Program-made: the position numbers and the translations under genes | NCBI RefSeq assembly: GCF_902148845.1 | Contig: NC_043748.1 | Span: forward strand, 19,475,346 to 19,539,345 | Source: Salarias fasciatus | Lineage: Eukaryota; Chordata; Actinopteri; Blenniiformes; Blenniidae | Length of the DNA: 64,000 nt | Direction of reading: 5' to 3' | Part shown: piece by piece, positions 19,629 through 47,975 of the stretch | Position numbering within the stretch: position 1 is the stretch's first letter | How the letters are laid out: each line of letters starts with the position of its first letter | The notes under the pieces: generated by a model | The model's database searches: none | What the model saw: only the letters and a program-made list of their open reading frames with translations | Told to the model about the DNA's origin: nothing

Positions 19629-22532
19629 ACCCCTTTCACACTGCAACTAGCGGGTCGACCCGTGTTTTCGACCCACTAATAATCGCCTTTTGTGTCCTAT
19701 CACACTGCATGCAGACCCGCGTCTAACTGCCTGCTGGCGAGCCGCATCGCTGCGTCTTCCCGCGCTGATAGTGTCCCGCGTTGATGACATCATCAGCGCG
19801 ACGGAGCAAAGCGAAAGTAAACAATAGGTGCGTTCACGATGGCAAAGCCAGAGGTAGACAGAGCTAGACGAAGTAGACGGCGCAGCCATGGGCGGAGTTA
19901 TAAGTCTGCCTCCAAGTCGGACAACCCTATGTTCTCCATGTTGGTGTTTCTCATGACTCCACTGTGGGGGGTGTTTACAGGCCCGTCGTCCGGGATGGCA
20001 ATGCCCCCCCCCCCCCCCCCGCCTGTGCCTGCTTGCCCCCCCGGGCTGTCAGAGGGGTAATTTTGTTTTTCTTATTAAAAACAAAAGAATTCATAATTTC
20101 TTTTGTGTGTCACATTGTGTTAATTCATATTCAGTTAACTGAAATGAATACAATTTTAAAAAAACTAAATAATTTTAAGTTACGTTTTGGCTTCTGTCAT
20201 GTGAAGCGTGCCTGCTGCTGCAAGTGCAACCAGGCATCAAGGGGGGCAGACTGCCTCGCCCCCTCAGTCCAAAAAATTAATAAATAAAGTTTTCAGTCTA
20301 TTTTGTGCTTAAAAAACAACAGCAAACTCCACTGGCTTGATCAAATCAATATGAAGTGTTGCGCTATTCAAAATTCAAAAAAAAAAAAAAAAAGTGGAGA
20401 CTCCAGCTCTACTAAAGGTGAGGGCTGGTTATTTATCATTTGTTTTATTACTATTTGTGCTTTTTACCAATGTGATTAATGATCATATGTTGTTGGACAC
20501 AGTAGAACAGGCCTCTGATCTGTGGATTCTGTCTTTGTGTTGCTCCGTTACTTTTTCGCCACCTTTGTAGCCGCTGCCCCCCCTCCCCCCTCTACACTGG
20601 GCTGGAGCCGGGACTGGGTGTTTATTTATGCAAATAAAGCGCGTTGTCATCAAACTGATGACGAGTGGGCTCGGGTCCAATCTCCTGCCTGTATGAACCA
20701 GAGAGGTGGGCCAGGTAGCCGCGGTGAGTTGCTCTCCAGCAGCTCACGCGGCTACCTCTGTGACCGATCTCGTTTGGGTCTCGCGAGTTTTCGATGCCCT
20801 ACGTAGGTCCTACGTATCAGTGACGCCGGGCTACATCTGGGCGGGGCGGCTCAAAAATCTTAAAGGTCTGCCTCTGGCTTTCTCATGTCGAACGCACCTA
20901 ATGCAGTGGAACACAGTCCCCATTACCTGTAGACGAATCTCCTCTTCCCCACGGATCCAGAGGAGCTCTCTGGTCTCGCTGTCTTGCCAATACTGGATCA
21001 TCTTGACGAAGGAAATCTCACGCTGTGCCCAGAAACAACAACTAGCGCGCTAATGTAGCCACGTCAACGTCATCACGTAAGTTATGCGCGTCGACTCGCG
21101 TCTGCTTTCACACTCCCTTTCGCCCCTCCCCGTAAAAAGCTGATAGTAGCGACTAGAGGTGTCCCCGACTAAGGATTTCTATAGTCGAATCTGATTCATC
21201 CGAATCTGCCAATAGTCGACTGGTAGTCGAATCTTTCATCTTGTTTGGAGGAGCGGGCGGGGGTGGGGGGGGTGGGGGGGGAGTGTGCCTACACGGGTGT
21301 CGGAGCGCAGCACAGTGCAGAGCGGTGCTCACGGGTGCCTATGCCTACAGTCGGCCCTGATTGCACTAATAATAAAAAAATTAAACAAAACAAAAAAACA
21401 AAAAAAAAAAAAAAAACATTGAAAAAAAAAAACAGCGCAGGCAGGTAAAACAACACTTATTTTTTTCCCTACACACTGAAACACAGACTGGAACAAAGTG
21501 TCGGTAACTCTAAACATCAAACAAATGAAGTATAGTTCAAATGACCAGAACCAAACCCACTTCTAACAAACGGGCTAAAGCTAGTCATTTATTTATATCT
21601 ATAATCTCTGCAGATAAGATCACATTTTTTGGCTAAACAACTTCTCACATTATCTGCTCAAATTAAATGAAATAGGCTTAATTGCACTGTGTCGGGTCGT
21701 TTCGCAGCGCAGCATCCATGCAAAAACAAACACTAAATTAAATAGAATTAGCCTTTTAGATAAATAAAAATAATAATATAATAATAACCTAAAATATTAC
21801 AATTAAACGAAATAAAAGTCAGCATTAAAAATGAGAAATGAGTAACAGAACCGTCTTTTATCAACCCAATTATCTGGCTACTTACCCGTTTAATGTGGAA
21901 AGCCATGTTGTTGTGAAGTGATATGAAAGGACACAACTTGCATTTGACTTTTTTTTTTTTTTGGATCATCTTTGACTTGGTCTGAAGTTCTTTTTTTTTT
22001 TCGACATTGTGAGCCTTTTAAAGTTCAGCCAAATCACCAACCGAGATGCTGCTCTGTGACAGAGCTCTGCGCAAAATCGGATTGTGCCACTCACCATGGT
22101 GGTTCATTCACAAACAGTAAAGAGATAGAGTATTGAATAAAAGTACAAGTACATTTTTCCACAGTATATTTGATAGGCTAACATGTATATCAAATGGGCT
22201 TTATATCATGTTTATTTGGAAAAAAAACAAGCGATTCTATGTAGAATCAGTCATTCAGCACCCCCATACAGCTGTAATGGAATGGTCCTCGTTTAATAAC
22301 CACATTTTTTCGATGCTTCGACTGCGTGATTGGTAGTCGAATCAGGCCCCTTCGAACGAATCGTCGAATCGTAGACTATCTGAGGACACCCCTAGTAGCG
22401 ACCCGCTAAAAACCCGCGTCCATTGCAGGGTTGATAAACCCGGGTCTAATGCTGAGTGAACACTTTCACACTGCCATGAGGACCCGGTTATTTGCGGGTT
22501 TAAACGGGTTTTTTGGCCAGTGTGAAAGGGGT
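19629..22532. mobile_element. DNA element with ACCCCTTTCACACTG ends, carrying nested insertions
   Basis: The left end ACCCCTTTCACACTGC (from 19629) is mirrored by CAGTGTGAAAGGGGT (to 22532). Sub-terminal motifs (GGGTCGACCCG; GACCCGCT; CGGGTTTAAACGGG) are also palindromic. A hAT MITE (21153-22393) and probably other pieces near 20290-20700 are inserted in it. No transposase was recognised. The superfamily is uncertain. Confidence 0.55.
21153..22393. mobile_element. Non-autonomous hAT element
   Basis: The ends are inverted (CTAGAGGTGTCC left, GGACACCCCT right). An exact eight-base duplication, AGTAGCGA, flanks the element at 21145-21152 and 22394-22401. Eight-base duplications with TAGGGGTG-type ends are diagnostic of hAT. 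Sub-terminal TAGTCGAATC repeats occur at both ends, as expected for transposase binding sites. The interior is AT-rich and noncoding. Confidence 0.85.
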
Positions 22533-22533
22533 A

Positions 22534-23854
22534 GGGGAGAGTGGGGTAAGCAGTGCCAATTTTTACTTAAAGTGCCTTTTACACAAGGGGATTACAGGAA
22601 TGCCTGTGACTAAAATATGTTCATATAGTTTAGGATGTTGTGCATCCCTGGGAGCAATCACTTTGGATCTTAAATAAACTGTGAGAAATATAGCTTTGGA
22701 AAAAAAAGTGGTTTTGTGGCACAACTTACCCCAAGTGCGGGGTAAATTGTGCCATTAGTCAGAATACACTGGGGTAAATTGTGCCACTGATAACTGAAGT
22801 AAAAAAGATAATTTTAATATCAAAAATTTAGTGTTTTGTAATGTTTTTTTGTATTTTTCATACGGACCAACTGTGTCTGAAATAAAGTTTATATAAAAAT
22901 GATAATGCTAGATAAAAACAAAATACAAAAGTACTTGTTTAATGCTTATTTAAAGTTTTAACATAATTCAAAAGCCAATTTGCTTCAACAAGGCCCAATG
23001 CCACAAGAACAAAATCTAAAATGAGCACCTAACTGCATCTGCATCTGAATATCTTCACAGATTCGACCTACTACTGGACATTCCACTTGTCAATGCTGCA
23101 GTTGAATATGAACTTGCACTCCCTTCTGGCTCTATCACCACGCTTTTATGTTGTGGGAAATTTTTTAAGCTCATCACCTCAAGGGATGACTCCTTCATCA
23201 TTCTCTCTAAATATGAAGATGGACTTTCCATCAACAGGCGTCATAACTTTGCTTCAGAAACTTTAAAAAGTTGGAACCCTGTCTGTCTTCCTTTTGTATC
23301 TGCGTAACATGATGGTTTTTGATCTGAAATTACGAATGACACATAGTTTTAGTGATCAAATGGAAGAATAAGATGTACAATAACAGTAAATTCAAAAAAA
23401 GTAATATATAGTAAATAATCATAAGTTTGGGGAAGTTGTGCCAGTGGCACAATTTAACCCAGGTCCTTTGGCACAAATTACCCCAGGCCCACCATTTTGA
23501 AAAAAATGCATCCCCCAGCTGTCCTGAGCTAGCATCATGTTAACTGTATAGACTCATGATGTAGCTTACTAAAGCAATAAAACGTGTGTGAAATGTTTTC
23601 AAAGTTTTCTATAATTGTTCAAACACAGCAATCAAAAAACCTGAACCATGGAAATTTTACTTTGGAGGGCAAAAAAATGTTTTTTGAACTTGAATGTGCT
23701 TACCTCTCAAGCCATGTGTCTCCCTTTTTTGCAAGATGAGCGGAATAGACGCCTCTTCAAAAATATGTGGTCACATGACCAAAAACTACTATGGTTTTCT
23801 AAATAATAGGGGTGGCACTACTTACCCCTTGGCACAAATTACCCCGCTCTCCCC
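22534..23854. mobile_element. Tc1/mariner-like MITE with GGGGAGAGYGGGGTAA ends
   Basis: GGGGAGAGTGGGGTAAGC at the left is mirrored by TTACCCCGCTCTCCCC at the right, with TA duplications at 22532-22533 and 23855-23856. Repeated motifs GGGGTAAATTGTGCC and GGCACAAATTACCCC recur inside. It lies exactly against the right end of the 19629-22532 element, so it used that element's terminal TA as target. No transposase was recognised. Confidence 0.75.
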
Positions 23855-23856
23855 TA

Positions 23857-24640
23857 TATATGAACAAGTGGAATGGATTCACTGAGGCGGTCTGAAGTGA
23901 TGGAAACTGTCAGATTTAAGATCATATTCAATTGAAAAAAGAACACTTATACTTATATTCTGGACACTTGATAACGAGTGTGTAGGCAGTTTTTTTTATT
24001 TATTTCTAAGAAAATGATACCAAATTAGAGGAGCTAAAGAATAAAATAGGCCTTATGACACAACTTTTACCTCATATACTGTGAGTGAATACGTAATTCT
24101 TTATATAACTTTACATTATTTGTTGCTTTATGAAACTTTATATTATTTAGTTTAAATTACTTAATACAGTTTATATTAATTGACTTTTCATTCTGCTTTT
24201 TTAAATGCTATCTCATATTTAATACTTGTACTTTTACTAAAATCCCTTTACACAAGTTTGTACTTTAAATTGGGCAGGTAGACTAGACTGCATATACTGC
24301 AATGCTTCATTACTTTAGAGTACTTTCTTGTTCTGCACTAAATTACCTTCATTTATAGTGCATCGACTCTTCTGTTACATTACTTCATAATGCTTGCCTT
24401 CATTTTACATGATTTTGCTGCTTCATGCTGATAATTACTTCAGGCTGCATTCAAGTACTAGTATTACTGTTATATGCATTAATGCACATTATCAACATTT
24501 CGATGCAAGTTTAAAAACAGAGTTCATAATAAGAACTATGACAGGACTGTAGCCAGCAGGGGGCACCATTAGTGAGGCTTTCTGCCTCCGGGAAGTGGAG
24601 TCGGGGTTCTTGACCAGTTTGTGGAAGGAAGTGAGCCGAG
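23857..24640. other. AT-rich intergenic spacer
   Basis: No gene, RNA or transposon terminus was recognised between the MITE and the probable 3' end of socs7. Composition is strongly AT-rich with runs of tandem ACTTTATATTA-like motifs. Confidence 0.5.
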
Positions 24641-26727
24641 GCGGATTCTGTCCACACTGTTTTATTAACAGCACAGAAATCAGACCGAAGCTGCGGCGTT
24701 GCTCTGAAACCATCACGACACGCCTGCAGGTTTCCTCGCCCACCGTGTGACATCTTCAGGGGGGCCCCCCCGGGGCGTTCGGGGTCCTCCCTGCTCCAGT
24801 GTTTGTCCAGTGCAACGCCAACGAGGCTCAGTTCAGGTGTTGTCACGGTAACTGTTTGTGTGTTTTCTTTTGGTAATGCTGCGGCGAGCGGCGGTCGCCT
24901 CCACGATGGGGAAAGTCCTCCGTTTGTGCTGCTTCAGACTCAAACGACGAACCTCCGTGTGCTTCAAATGTCTGAAACCACGCTGCACTCGCATTGGTCA
25001 GGTGTACAAGAACTCTTCAGTCAGTCCGGACACCTTAAAGTCTTTAAATCTGAGTTTTCTTCATCCTGCACCCATTTACACACCAACGACTTCAAGTGAA
25101 AACACAAAACTTTGGTTGCGTTTTGGGTGTCCATTTGGGTGTCGGCAGCCACTTGGAGCCACCGAAAACGCAACTTTTTGGGATTCCAGAGTGGAACTTT
25201 TTGAAAACACTCCATCACCGTACAGATGGGCGAAAACTACACTTCCTGGAAACGCTCGCGGCACGTCTCCTTGCAGAAGGCAGAAATGCTGCTACTCAAC
25301 ACCAGATACTTCTTCTGCACATGCTCAGTAGACGGACTATAAAACAATAAAAACAATATTTTTCCTCCAGAGTTGTCATGACTCCCAGTCCAGATTCTCC
25401 TGGACTTGGGAGTTTTAGAGTTCACAGTCACTGTAGTTATCTAATTTGTTACCTCACCTGTCCATGAATGTCCTTCTGGTCCTTCCTAATGTCCATAGCT
25501 TATTGTTCTCTGCGTGCATGTTGAAAATAAATACAACAGCACCCAACAGTGGCTCAACATAATTCCATCAATTTCAGTGTTTCAGACATCATTTACAGGA
25601 TGTTGTCGTGTGAACGTGAAACTTCTCTGAAACGAAAACGAAGAAACGACGAGCTTTCACTTGAAACATTGTTGCGTTTGTGGGGTCTGGGCGGGACCTG
25701 CAGACCCCATTAGCCACATAAGGCTGAGCGGAAGCTGAAATGAACCCTTTCACATCCTCATGAGGTACAAGAGAAGAAAGCATGCAAGAAATCTTTCTTT
25801 GGAATCCAAAAAATATATTAATTTTAAAAATACAATGTAACAAAAAAACGAAAAAAAAAAAAACTCAATACTGATTAAAATGTCAAAGCAAAACAACATG
25901 AACGAACAAATAACCTGTAACCTGTTGAGACATTTTCTAGGAATTTATCGTACGATGTTCGTTAAAATATCAAATAAAGTGCATAAAATGTACAACAGAT
26001 GAGAGAATCATGAGGCCGACGAGACACAAAGCACAAAGACTTCAGACTTTTTTGGACCAAATGTGTGTTTGGAGGCCGACTCTTAATGTGAAGGGGCCGG
26101 ATCTGAAACCCGGCCTGAATCCACGTTTGACACCAAGTTCTGTAGCACCAGAAGCACTTCGTCATTCCAAATCCACGTGAATAAACGGGACGTTTAGAAC
26201 ATGATATATAACTTAATTCCAGAAAGGTCGACACCTTCAACACCACGACGGCGGCGTTTCGCCGCTTGTCGGCCGGATCCCAGAGGCGACCGCCGCTTCC
26301 TACCCGCCAGTGACGGATCTCTTCGTGAAACGTCACGTTTCGTTGAGCCGCTCAGCGATGACATCAAGAGAGGGGGGCGGAGTCTCCACATCCCCTGCCC
26401 CCACCCTGGGCTGCTCCCCGTGAGCCAATGAGAGAACCCGGAGGCGGGGGCGGACCATCTGAAACCCGCCCGGATACAAAGTGAGCAGAGAGAGCCGATT
26501 GGCTGCAGAGTCCAGTTTCAAAGTTTGATTGAGTCCAAAAAAAGAAGGAAAGAAAGTAAAAGAGCTGTGGGGAGAAAAAAACAAACAAAGGAGGAAATGA
26601 GGTTAGCTCTGCATGAACTGCTCAAACGTCTTTCACTGAATCAGCAACATCTGGAGCCCCGGATCCCGAGCCCGAGGACTCCCGACGACCGGCAGCGGCG
26701 TTCGCTCACTGTCTCTCACCTCCACTG
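24641..26727 (-). other. Probable 3'UTR of socs7
   Basis: The stop codon of socs7 is at 26728-26730 and the next clear minus-strand AATAAA is TTTATT at 24661-24666. The intervening 2.1 kb has no intron signals or genes. It includes a dispersed repeat around 25578-25625 that recurs at about 41975-42025, and a poly(A)-rich stretch at 25845-25862. A nearer cleavage site cannot be excluded. Confidence 0.4.
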
Positions 26728-34212
<7,485 letters not shown>

Positions 34213-34500
34213 GGCGGCGGGCTAACGCTTAGCGGCTACTCGCTCCGTTACATAACAGCCACGGACGTAAACAGCGACGGGGCTAACGGCGGCCAGCTGC
34301 GGCATCTCCCCGCGCGGCTCACCCGGCCAGCCCGGCCGGACCCGCCGCCACCGGGAGTCCCGACCGGTTCCAGACGGTAACGGCTCCGGTGAAGGCGCTC
34401 GGGCGGGAGGATGGGGCGGACGGAGGGACAGACCGGCCCGGTGACGTTAGCTGCTAGCCTCCTACCGACTCCTCATCCTCCTCCGGTCAGACTGGAGGGA
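34213..34500 (-). promoter_or_regulatory. socs7 promoter, CpG-rich and TATA-less
   Basis: The 290 bases upstream of the socs7 ATG are GC-rich with many CpG and no TATA box, continuous with the CpG-rich first exon (32600-34212). Composition drops sharply to AT-rich at about 34550. The start site itself cannot be placed. Confidence 0.5.
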
Positions 34501-34549
34501 TGAAGAGGAGGAAGAGGAGGAGGAGGAGGAGGGAGGGGGCAGCTGGGGC

Positions 34550-35331
34550 TTTTATCATCAACATTTTAATTTGTTCCATTTTAGTCTATGTAATGTTGTC
34601 TTGGTTTTATATGGTTATCTATTTCTTAAGAGACAATATTAATATTAATATTAATTTATATTTTTATTTTGTTTCCAAATACTCCATAAAAACAACAGAA
34701 TGCGCGAATAAAACCATATTATCGGTTCTATTTTCTTAATGGATTCTTTTGTTTCTATGATTTAAATGTAATATGTATTTGTAAAAAAAAAATGTGTATA
34801 AAAATGAAAATGATCAAAATTTGTTCAAAAATAAATTATTGCAACAAAAACAAAACTAAACCGTAGAGAAATGAAGAAAGAAATTTATAAGTGAAAAGCA
34901 TCTTTAAAAAAAAGCAAATAAAATAAAATCTGGAAACAAATAGTTTACCTGAAAATTCAGAAACATTTACAATTATACACCTTTGCAACATGTTTATGAT
35001 CAGTCTAGAAATAAGATTTTCAAAACTTTAAAATGTGCAGAGGATTTTGTGCAGTAAACTCAAAAAGACTAACTAGTCCTGTATATTACATTATTTTATT
35101 TCACATACTGGACCTCTGATATTAATCAGTTGTATAATATTGTGGTTGCACTAAATGTGTTAAACTGGGGTTGTGGAAAAAAAATTTAAATCACAATGAA
35201 TCCGTTTTTTTCCATAGTTAATCATGCTCTGAATTGCATTTTTTAAAATGTGTTTTGCTTTATCTTATGGGCTGAAAACTGCCTTGAAATGCATTCATCA
35301 GTCCAAATAATAAGATCAAAAGTTGAATTTA
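34550..35331. other. AT-rich spacer upstream of socs7
   Basis: Strongly AT-rich sequence with no reading frame, RNA or transposon ends recognised. Confidence 0.5.
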
Positions 35332-36275
35332 AAGGGGCTGTATCATGCTTTTTAGCTAGTCCAAACCCTAGAAATGGCATTAACATGGTAATAGTTTATT
35401 TTTGGCGCTAAGGAAAAGTCATTTTGTGTGAAATAAAAGATTTTCTGGGGCTAATTCTGAAACCCGGAAGAGAAAACGCTCCGTTTCACTGAAAATCCCG
35501 CCTCTCCCCCTGTGGACTTTGACTGACAGCGTACTTCAACCAATCGGAGCTTCAACACAAATACGCTGGCTAGCTTTAGCTCTTTAGCTCTAGCTTCTCT
35601 ACACACACAGACACGCAAAAACGTCTTTTTCTGTGAGAAACTCACCAAGCGCAGACCCTTCAGAGTCTTGCTCTTGGGGGGGTTGACCGTTTTCACTCTC
35701 TGAGCAGCAGAAAAACGAGGAAAGCTCAAACATGCAGGCACGAAGAAGAAAAAATGCTTTGGGGGTGTTTTTGGTGAGTACATAACTGTATGACAAGGTT
35801 AAAGGTCTAATACACGATTTTCTCAAAAAGACGAAGCCCCACGTCTGTTACTCACTTTTTGAACAACGCGCATGCGCCAGACCATCCGCCCGGCTCTCCT
35901 GCTTCTCCCAGGAAACGCGGAAGTGTACGAGCGCGATCTCCTCTTCTCCGGCGTGCACGGCTCTGTTTACAGTTTCTGCGATCCGCCTCGCTCATAAATA
36001 AAGCTTTTTTTCCGAAACAGTTACAGTTTCATTATGTCAGACTCGCCATCGGTAAGTACGAGCTCAGAAGCTCACAGGCTACATAAACACTCTGAATGCG
36101 CAAAAGGGAGAAGCTGATTGGGCGCAAGCACGTAGAACGGCCTTACGAAAGCAGCTCGTCAGAATGATTGACAAACAGACCCACCAATTATTTAGGTGAT
36201 CCACCCGGAAATCAAAATGTTGTATTACACCTTTAAAACATACAAAAAGTGAATTTTGCATGATACAGCCCCTTT
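35332..36275 (+). mobile_element. MITE with AAGGGGCTGTATCATGC ends, copy 1 (interrupted)
   Basis: AAAGGGGCTGTATCATGC at 35332 is mirrored by GCATGATACAGCCCCTTT near 36258-36275. Copy 2 at 36335-36999 matches it in inverse orientation throughout (for instance CTAGCTTTAGCTCTTTAGCT at 35571-35590). Copy 1 is longer because another MITE (about 35803-36232) sits in it. Confidence 0.8.
35803..36232. mobile_element. MITE nested in copy 1 (TTAA or TA target)
   Basis: The ends AGGTCTAATACA and TGTATTACACCT are inverted repeats flanked by TTAA (35799-35802 and 36233-36236). Copy 2 shows the unoccupied site (GTTTTAACCTTG, complement CAAGGTTAAAAC), so the boundaries are secure to within the TA/TTAA ambiguity. 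The interior is moderately GC-rich and has no coding sequence. Confidence 0.75.
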
Positions 36276-36334
36276 AAGACACTGGTCAGGAATCAGTCAC
36301 TGCAGGAAGTCTCCATGCTGAAACTTAAACTTTA

Positions 36335-36999
36335 CAGGGGGTGTATCATGCAAAATTCACTTTTTGTATGTTTTAACCTTGTTATACAGTTATGTACTCA
36401 CCAAAAACACCCTCAACGCGTTTTTTTTTCCTTTGTGCCTGCGTGTTTCAGCTTTCCTCGCTGCTCAGAGAGGCAGCCCCTCCCGCACCCGTGAAAACGC
36501 TCTGTTTCCCACGTTCACGTCAAGCGGTGAAGACGGCTCCCCTGAGCCCCCCTCCCGCAGGCCCTCGGCAATCAGCGTTGCTGCTTTTTGTAACTCCGAT
36601 TATGGAGATAAACTTTAACCATCGTCTGAAAGCAACAATCAAGCAGGAGCAAGAGTCTGAAGGGTCTGCAGGGTCTGCGCTTGGTGAGTTTCTCACAGGA
36701 AAAGACGTTTTCGCGTGTCTTTGCGTGTAGAGATGCTAGAGCTAAAGAGCTAAAGCTAGCCAGCGTATTTGTTTTGAAGCGCTGATTGGTTGAAGTAGCT
36801 GTCAGTCAAAGTCCACAGGGGGGAGAGGCGGGATTTTCAGGGAAACAGAGCATTTTCTCTTCCGGGTTTCAGAATTAGCCCCAGAAAATCTTTTATTTCG
36901 CACAAAATTACTTTCCCTTAGCGACAAAAATAAACTATTACTATGTTAATGCCATTTCTAGGGTGTGGACTAGCTAAAAAAGCATGATACAGCCTCTTT
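36335..36999 (-). mobile_element. MITE with AAGGGGCTGTATCATGC ends, copy 2 (uninterrupted)
   Basis: This is the reverse complement of copy 1 without the nested insertion. The left end is GGGGGTGTATCATGCAAAAT and the right end GCATGATACAGCCTCTTTA. The gap between copies is only about 60 bases, so the pair forms a large palindrome. 37000-37445 is AT-rich with nothing recognised. Confidence 0.75.
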
Positions 37000-37445
37000 A
37001 ATTGAGAATTCAACATGAAGAGAAAATTTCCATGTAGACCTGTTTGGAGTCTCTTTCAAAATAAAGTGCCATGTAGACCAACTTACCAGAATGTCTATGT
37101 CAAAAATACAGTTTTCAAACTGAAAAGCAAAGCCTTATTAAGTGATTAATCATGATGAATACAATTAACTCTGACTGCCTTAGTTGCACTCAAATCAGGT
37201 CAAAATATTCTGTTGATGTTTCTCAATTATTTAATCAATTTTATGGTTTAAAATGGTGTTTTAATAAGATGTTTCATTCTGAAAACTAATCCTTAAGCTT
37301 AAAATGCAGTAAGTAAACAGTAGTAAACTAGGAATCATATGATTTATAAGATCAAGATTTTTTATTTTTTTTCAAATTATCTTCCACTAAGTGTATCATA
37401 CTGAAGGTGTGTGAGGATTGGAGTGTGTGTGAAGAAGCAGCAGCG

Positions 37446-38678
37446 GAGTCTTCAGAACAATATAGACTTTATTAGTTCACTAAAGTTGAATATGAAATAA
37501 AAAGCAGATTGGCTTCAACTCATTCACAATTCTCAAAGTATCGAGTCGTAGATTCCTCGTGGTGCGGCCGCCGCCTCCGAGGCCACGCTGAGCGGCTCAG
37601 CGCCGTCTCCACACACACCAGCTCGGCCTCCGGCGGCGAGGAGCGGCCATATGCCGCCGAGCAAGCCCACAGGTGTGTTAAAAAAAAAAAAAAAAAAAAA
37701 AAAAAGGAAAAAAAAAGGACAAAAATCATGGTTCTTTGTGGCGTTGAGTAAACAAACCGACAGTGGGCGGCGGCCAAGAGTTCAGCGTCCAATCAGCAGA
37801 GTCCCAAAGTTCCGAGTCCAGGAGTCCGACAGACGACAGGAAGAACGGCGGGGGAATGTTTCATAGCACTTTATTGTTTCACTTTTCATCAGCAATGGAA
37901 AAATAGAACCTTTTACAAATGTCTTCAATTCACTGAATGTTTCAAACAAGCAAAAATGGTGTGAGACCCGTTCCCAAAAAAACACGAGCCGCCCGCCTGC
38001 CTGCCTGCCTGCCTGCCTGCCCGCAGTGCTCGCCGTCCCCGTTTGGCACTCCTCCGCACGCTGCCCCGCTTTCGTTCTGAGGGAATTTAGTGCTGCCGTT
38101 GATTGGACGAGAGCGTGGGAAACTGAGCGGGCGGCGGCGGCGCTCGCCGTCTCGTCTCCTCCGACGATTTAGTGACGAGTTTTAGGAAAAAAAAAAAAAA
38201 AAAGTAAAAAGAAAAATAAGAGCCAAAAAAAAAAAAAAAAACTTTCCACAGAAGAAGTTGTCGTCCACCGAGTCGCTCGGCTCGCCGCTCACTCCCAGAA
38301 AGTCCGGTTTCGTCAGGTTTGTCATCCCCTCCTCCCCCGGCACGGCGGGGGGGCGGCGAGGCCGTGACGCCTCTGTGATGTCGTAGGAGAGCCCAGCTAC
38401 ACGGCGAGAGAGGTGGATTGTGGGAGGACGTTGTTTGTTTGGAGGGGTGGGGAGTCAGAGTCCTGTCCTGGGGGGGAGGAGGGGAGGGAGGGGGGGATGT
38501 CATGGTCTCTCGCTCGCTCGCTCACACGCGTCTCTCTCTCTCTCTCTCTCTCACTCGCTCTCTCTCTCTCACACAGACATTCATCAGCTCAAACGCTCTG
38601 CGACCGACAAACAACACGAGCTCGTTCCAGTCGGATGTCTCAGATTCTCTACAAACTGTGTGCTGCCACGGCAACCAT
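37446..38678 (-). other. kpnb1: kpnb1 terminal exon (3'UTR, plus the last base of the stop codon)
   Basis: The minus-strand acceptor at 38679-38680 follows a long pyrimidine tract (CCCCTCCCCCCTGTGTTTCAG in outline, 38680-38700) and the exon begins with A. That A completes the stop codon started by TG at the end of coding exon 21. Two minus-strand AATAAA signals (37870-37875 and 37468-37473) suggest alternative ends. The exon contains A/T homopolymers near 37681-37704 and 38188-38240. Confidence 0.65.
37468..37473 (-). terminator. kpnb1: Distal poly(A) signal of kpnb1
   Basis: TTTATT on the + strand reads AATAAA on the minus strand, about 20 bases before the likely transcript end. A proximal candidate is at 37870-37875. 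Confidence 0.45.
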
Positions 38679-38792
38679 CTGAAACACAGGGGGGAGGGGT
38701 GGGGGTGGGGGGGTACAGTTAGGACGAATTCAGCCTTCCTTTGACTGTATGGCACGGCTTTAAGCTCCGCCCCTCAGAATGATGTCACTTCC

Positions 38793-39118
38793 TGTTATGA
38801 ACCACAACATAAAACCTTGGATCCTCCAGAATGACAGTGATCCCAAACACACCAGCGGGCAAAGTGTCTGTAGTATGACCATTGATGGCAGTGACAAAGT
38901 ATTGAACTGAACTCTTGTAAATGACCGAATGCTTATTTCCCACCATAAATTCTTTCAAAATCCCACAATTTTGATTGTGATTTCCTGGATTTTTTTCCCC
39001 CACATTCTGTCACACAGTTCAAGCGTGGCTCTGATGAACATTACAAACCTCTGTCTTCATTTTGAGTGGAAGAAGTTGAACGATCGGCTGATAAATGCAG
39101 CGTCGAAGAAGACTGGCC
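38793..39118 (+). mobile_element. 3' remnant of a Tc1-like transposon
   Basis: The + strand encodes ILQNDSDPKHT, the Tc1 transposase motif around the second catalytic Asp. It is followed by the AT-rich 3' segment typical of fish Tc1 elements (TGCTTATTTCCCACCAT, then TTTCCTGGATTTTTTTCCC and TTCTGTCACACAGTT). It lies antisense in the last kpnb1 intron. The rest of the transposase is missing. Confidence 0.7.
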
Positions 39119-39502
39119 CAAACGGAAACCAGGAGATGCCACCGGCGTAAAGTGAACTCCGCCCATCGGAATGTAAACTCTCGCATTCATTTTGTTTAAA
39201 TAATCAGGAAATAGTTTAAACATTTGTTTTTCCAGGTCAAGGCACAGCAAGGGAAACTGTTTTCTGAAATGAAACTCAAAGTCATGAATATGCATCCTAA
39301 CACTCCAAAATCACAACTGAGGGGAACTGAGAATCATGGGAGATTGATGATGTCATCCAAAATGGCCGCCCCGTGACTCTTGCATGAATGACTTGTTTTC
39401 AGTGTTACTACTTTGTGTGAGAAACGGCAGCTTTAAAAATTTACACGCAAAAAGCAAACATGAACGGCGACCGCCTGCAACGCCGGAACCTGGTTTTTAA
39501 CA

Positions 39503-39615
39503 GGAAGTGATGTCAGAGAGGGAGGAAGTGTGTGTGTGTGAGCAAGAGAAGGGGATCTCAGAGAGTGTGTTATCCATCACTCTGTCAGAGTGGTGCATGA
39601 TTTCTCATCACAGAG

Positions 39616-39649
<34 letters not shown>
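39503..39649. repeat. Intronic repeat unit of kpnb1, copy nearest the CDS, with GT array
   Basis: A block of about 115 bases (GGAAGTGATGTCAGAGAGGG ... GTGGTGCATGATTTCTCATC) ends in a GT microsatellite that abuts coding exon 21. Nearly the same block with its GT array is at 40638-40868. Partial copies (CATCACT..GTCAG..GTGGTGCATG) lie at about 39965-40010 and 41150-41190. Confidence 0.8.
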
Positions 39650-39650
<1 letters not shown>

Positions 39651-39655
39651 CTGAC

Positions 39656-47975
<8,320 letters not shown>

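Noticed and set aside
23694-23885. 63-residue frame in the 22534-23854 MITE
   Set aside because: No transposase motif is present, and it runs into the terminal repeat, so it is a chance frame.
39577-39655. Extension of KPNB1 by WSEHTHTH... past SQA
   Set aside because: The protein reaches the human length exactly at the TG|A splice, and the added tail is microsatellite translation.
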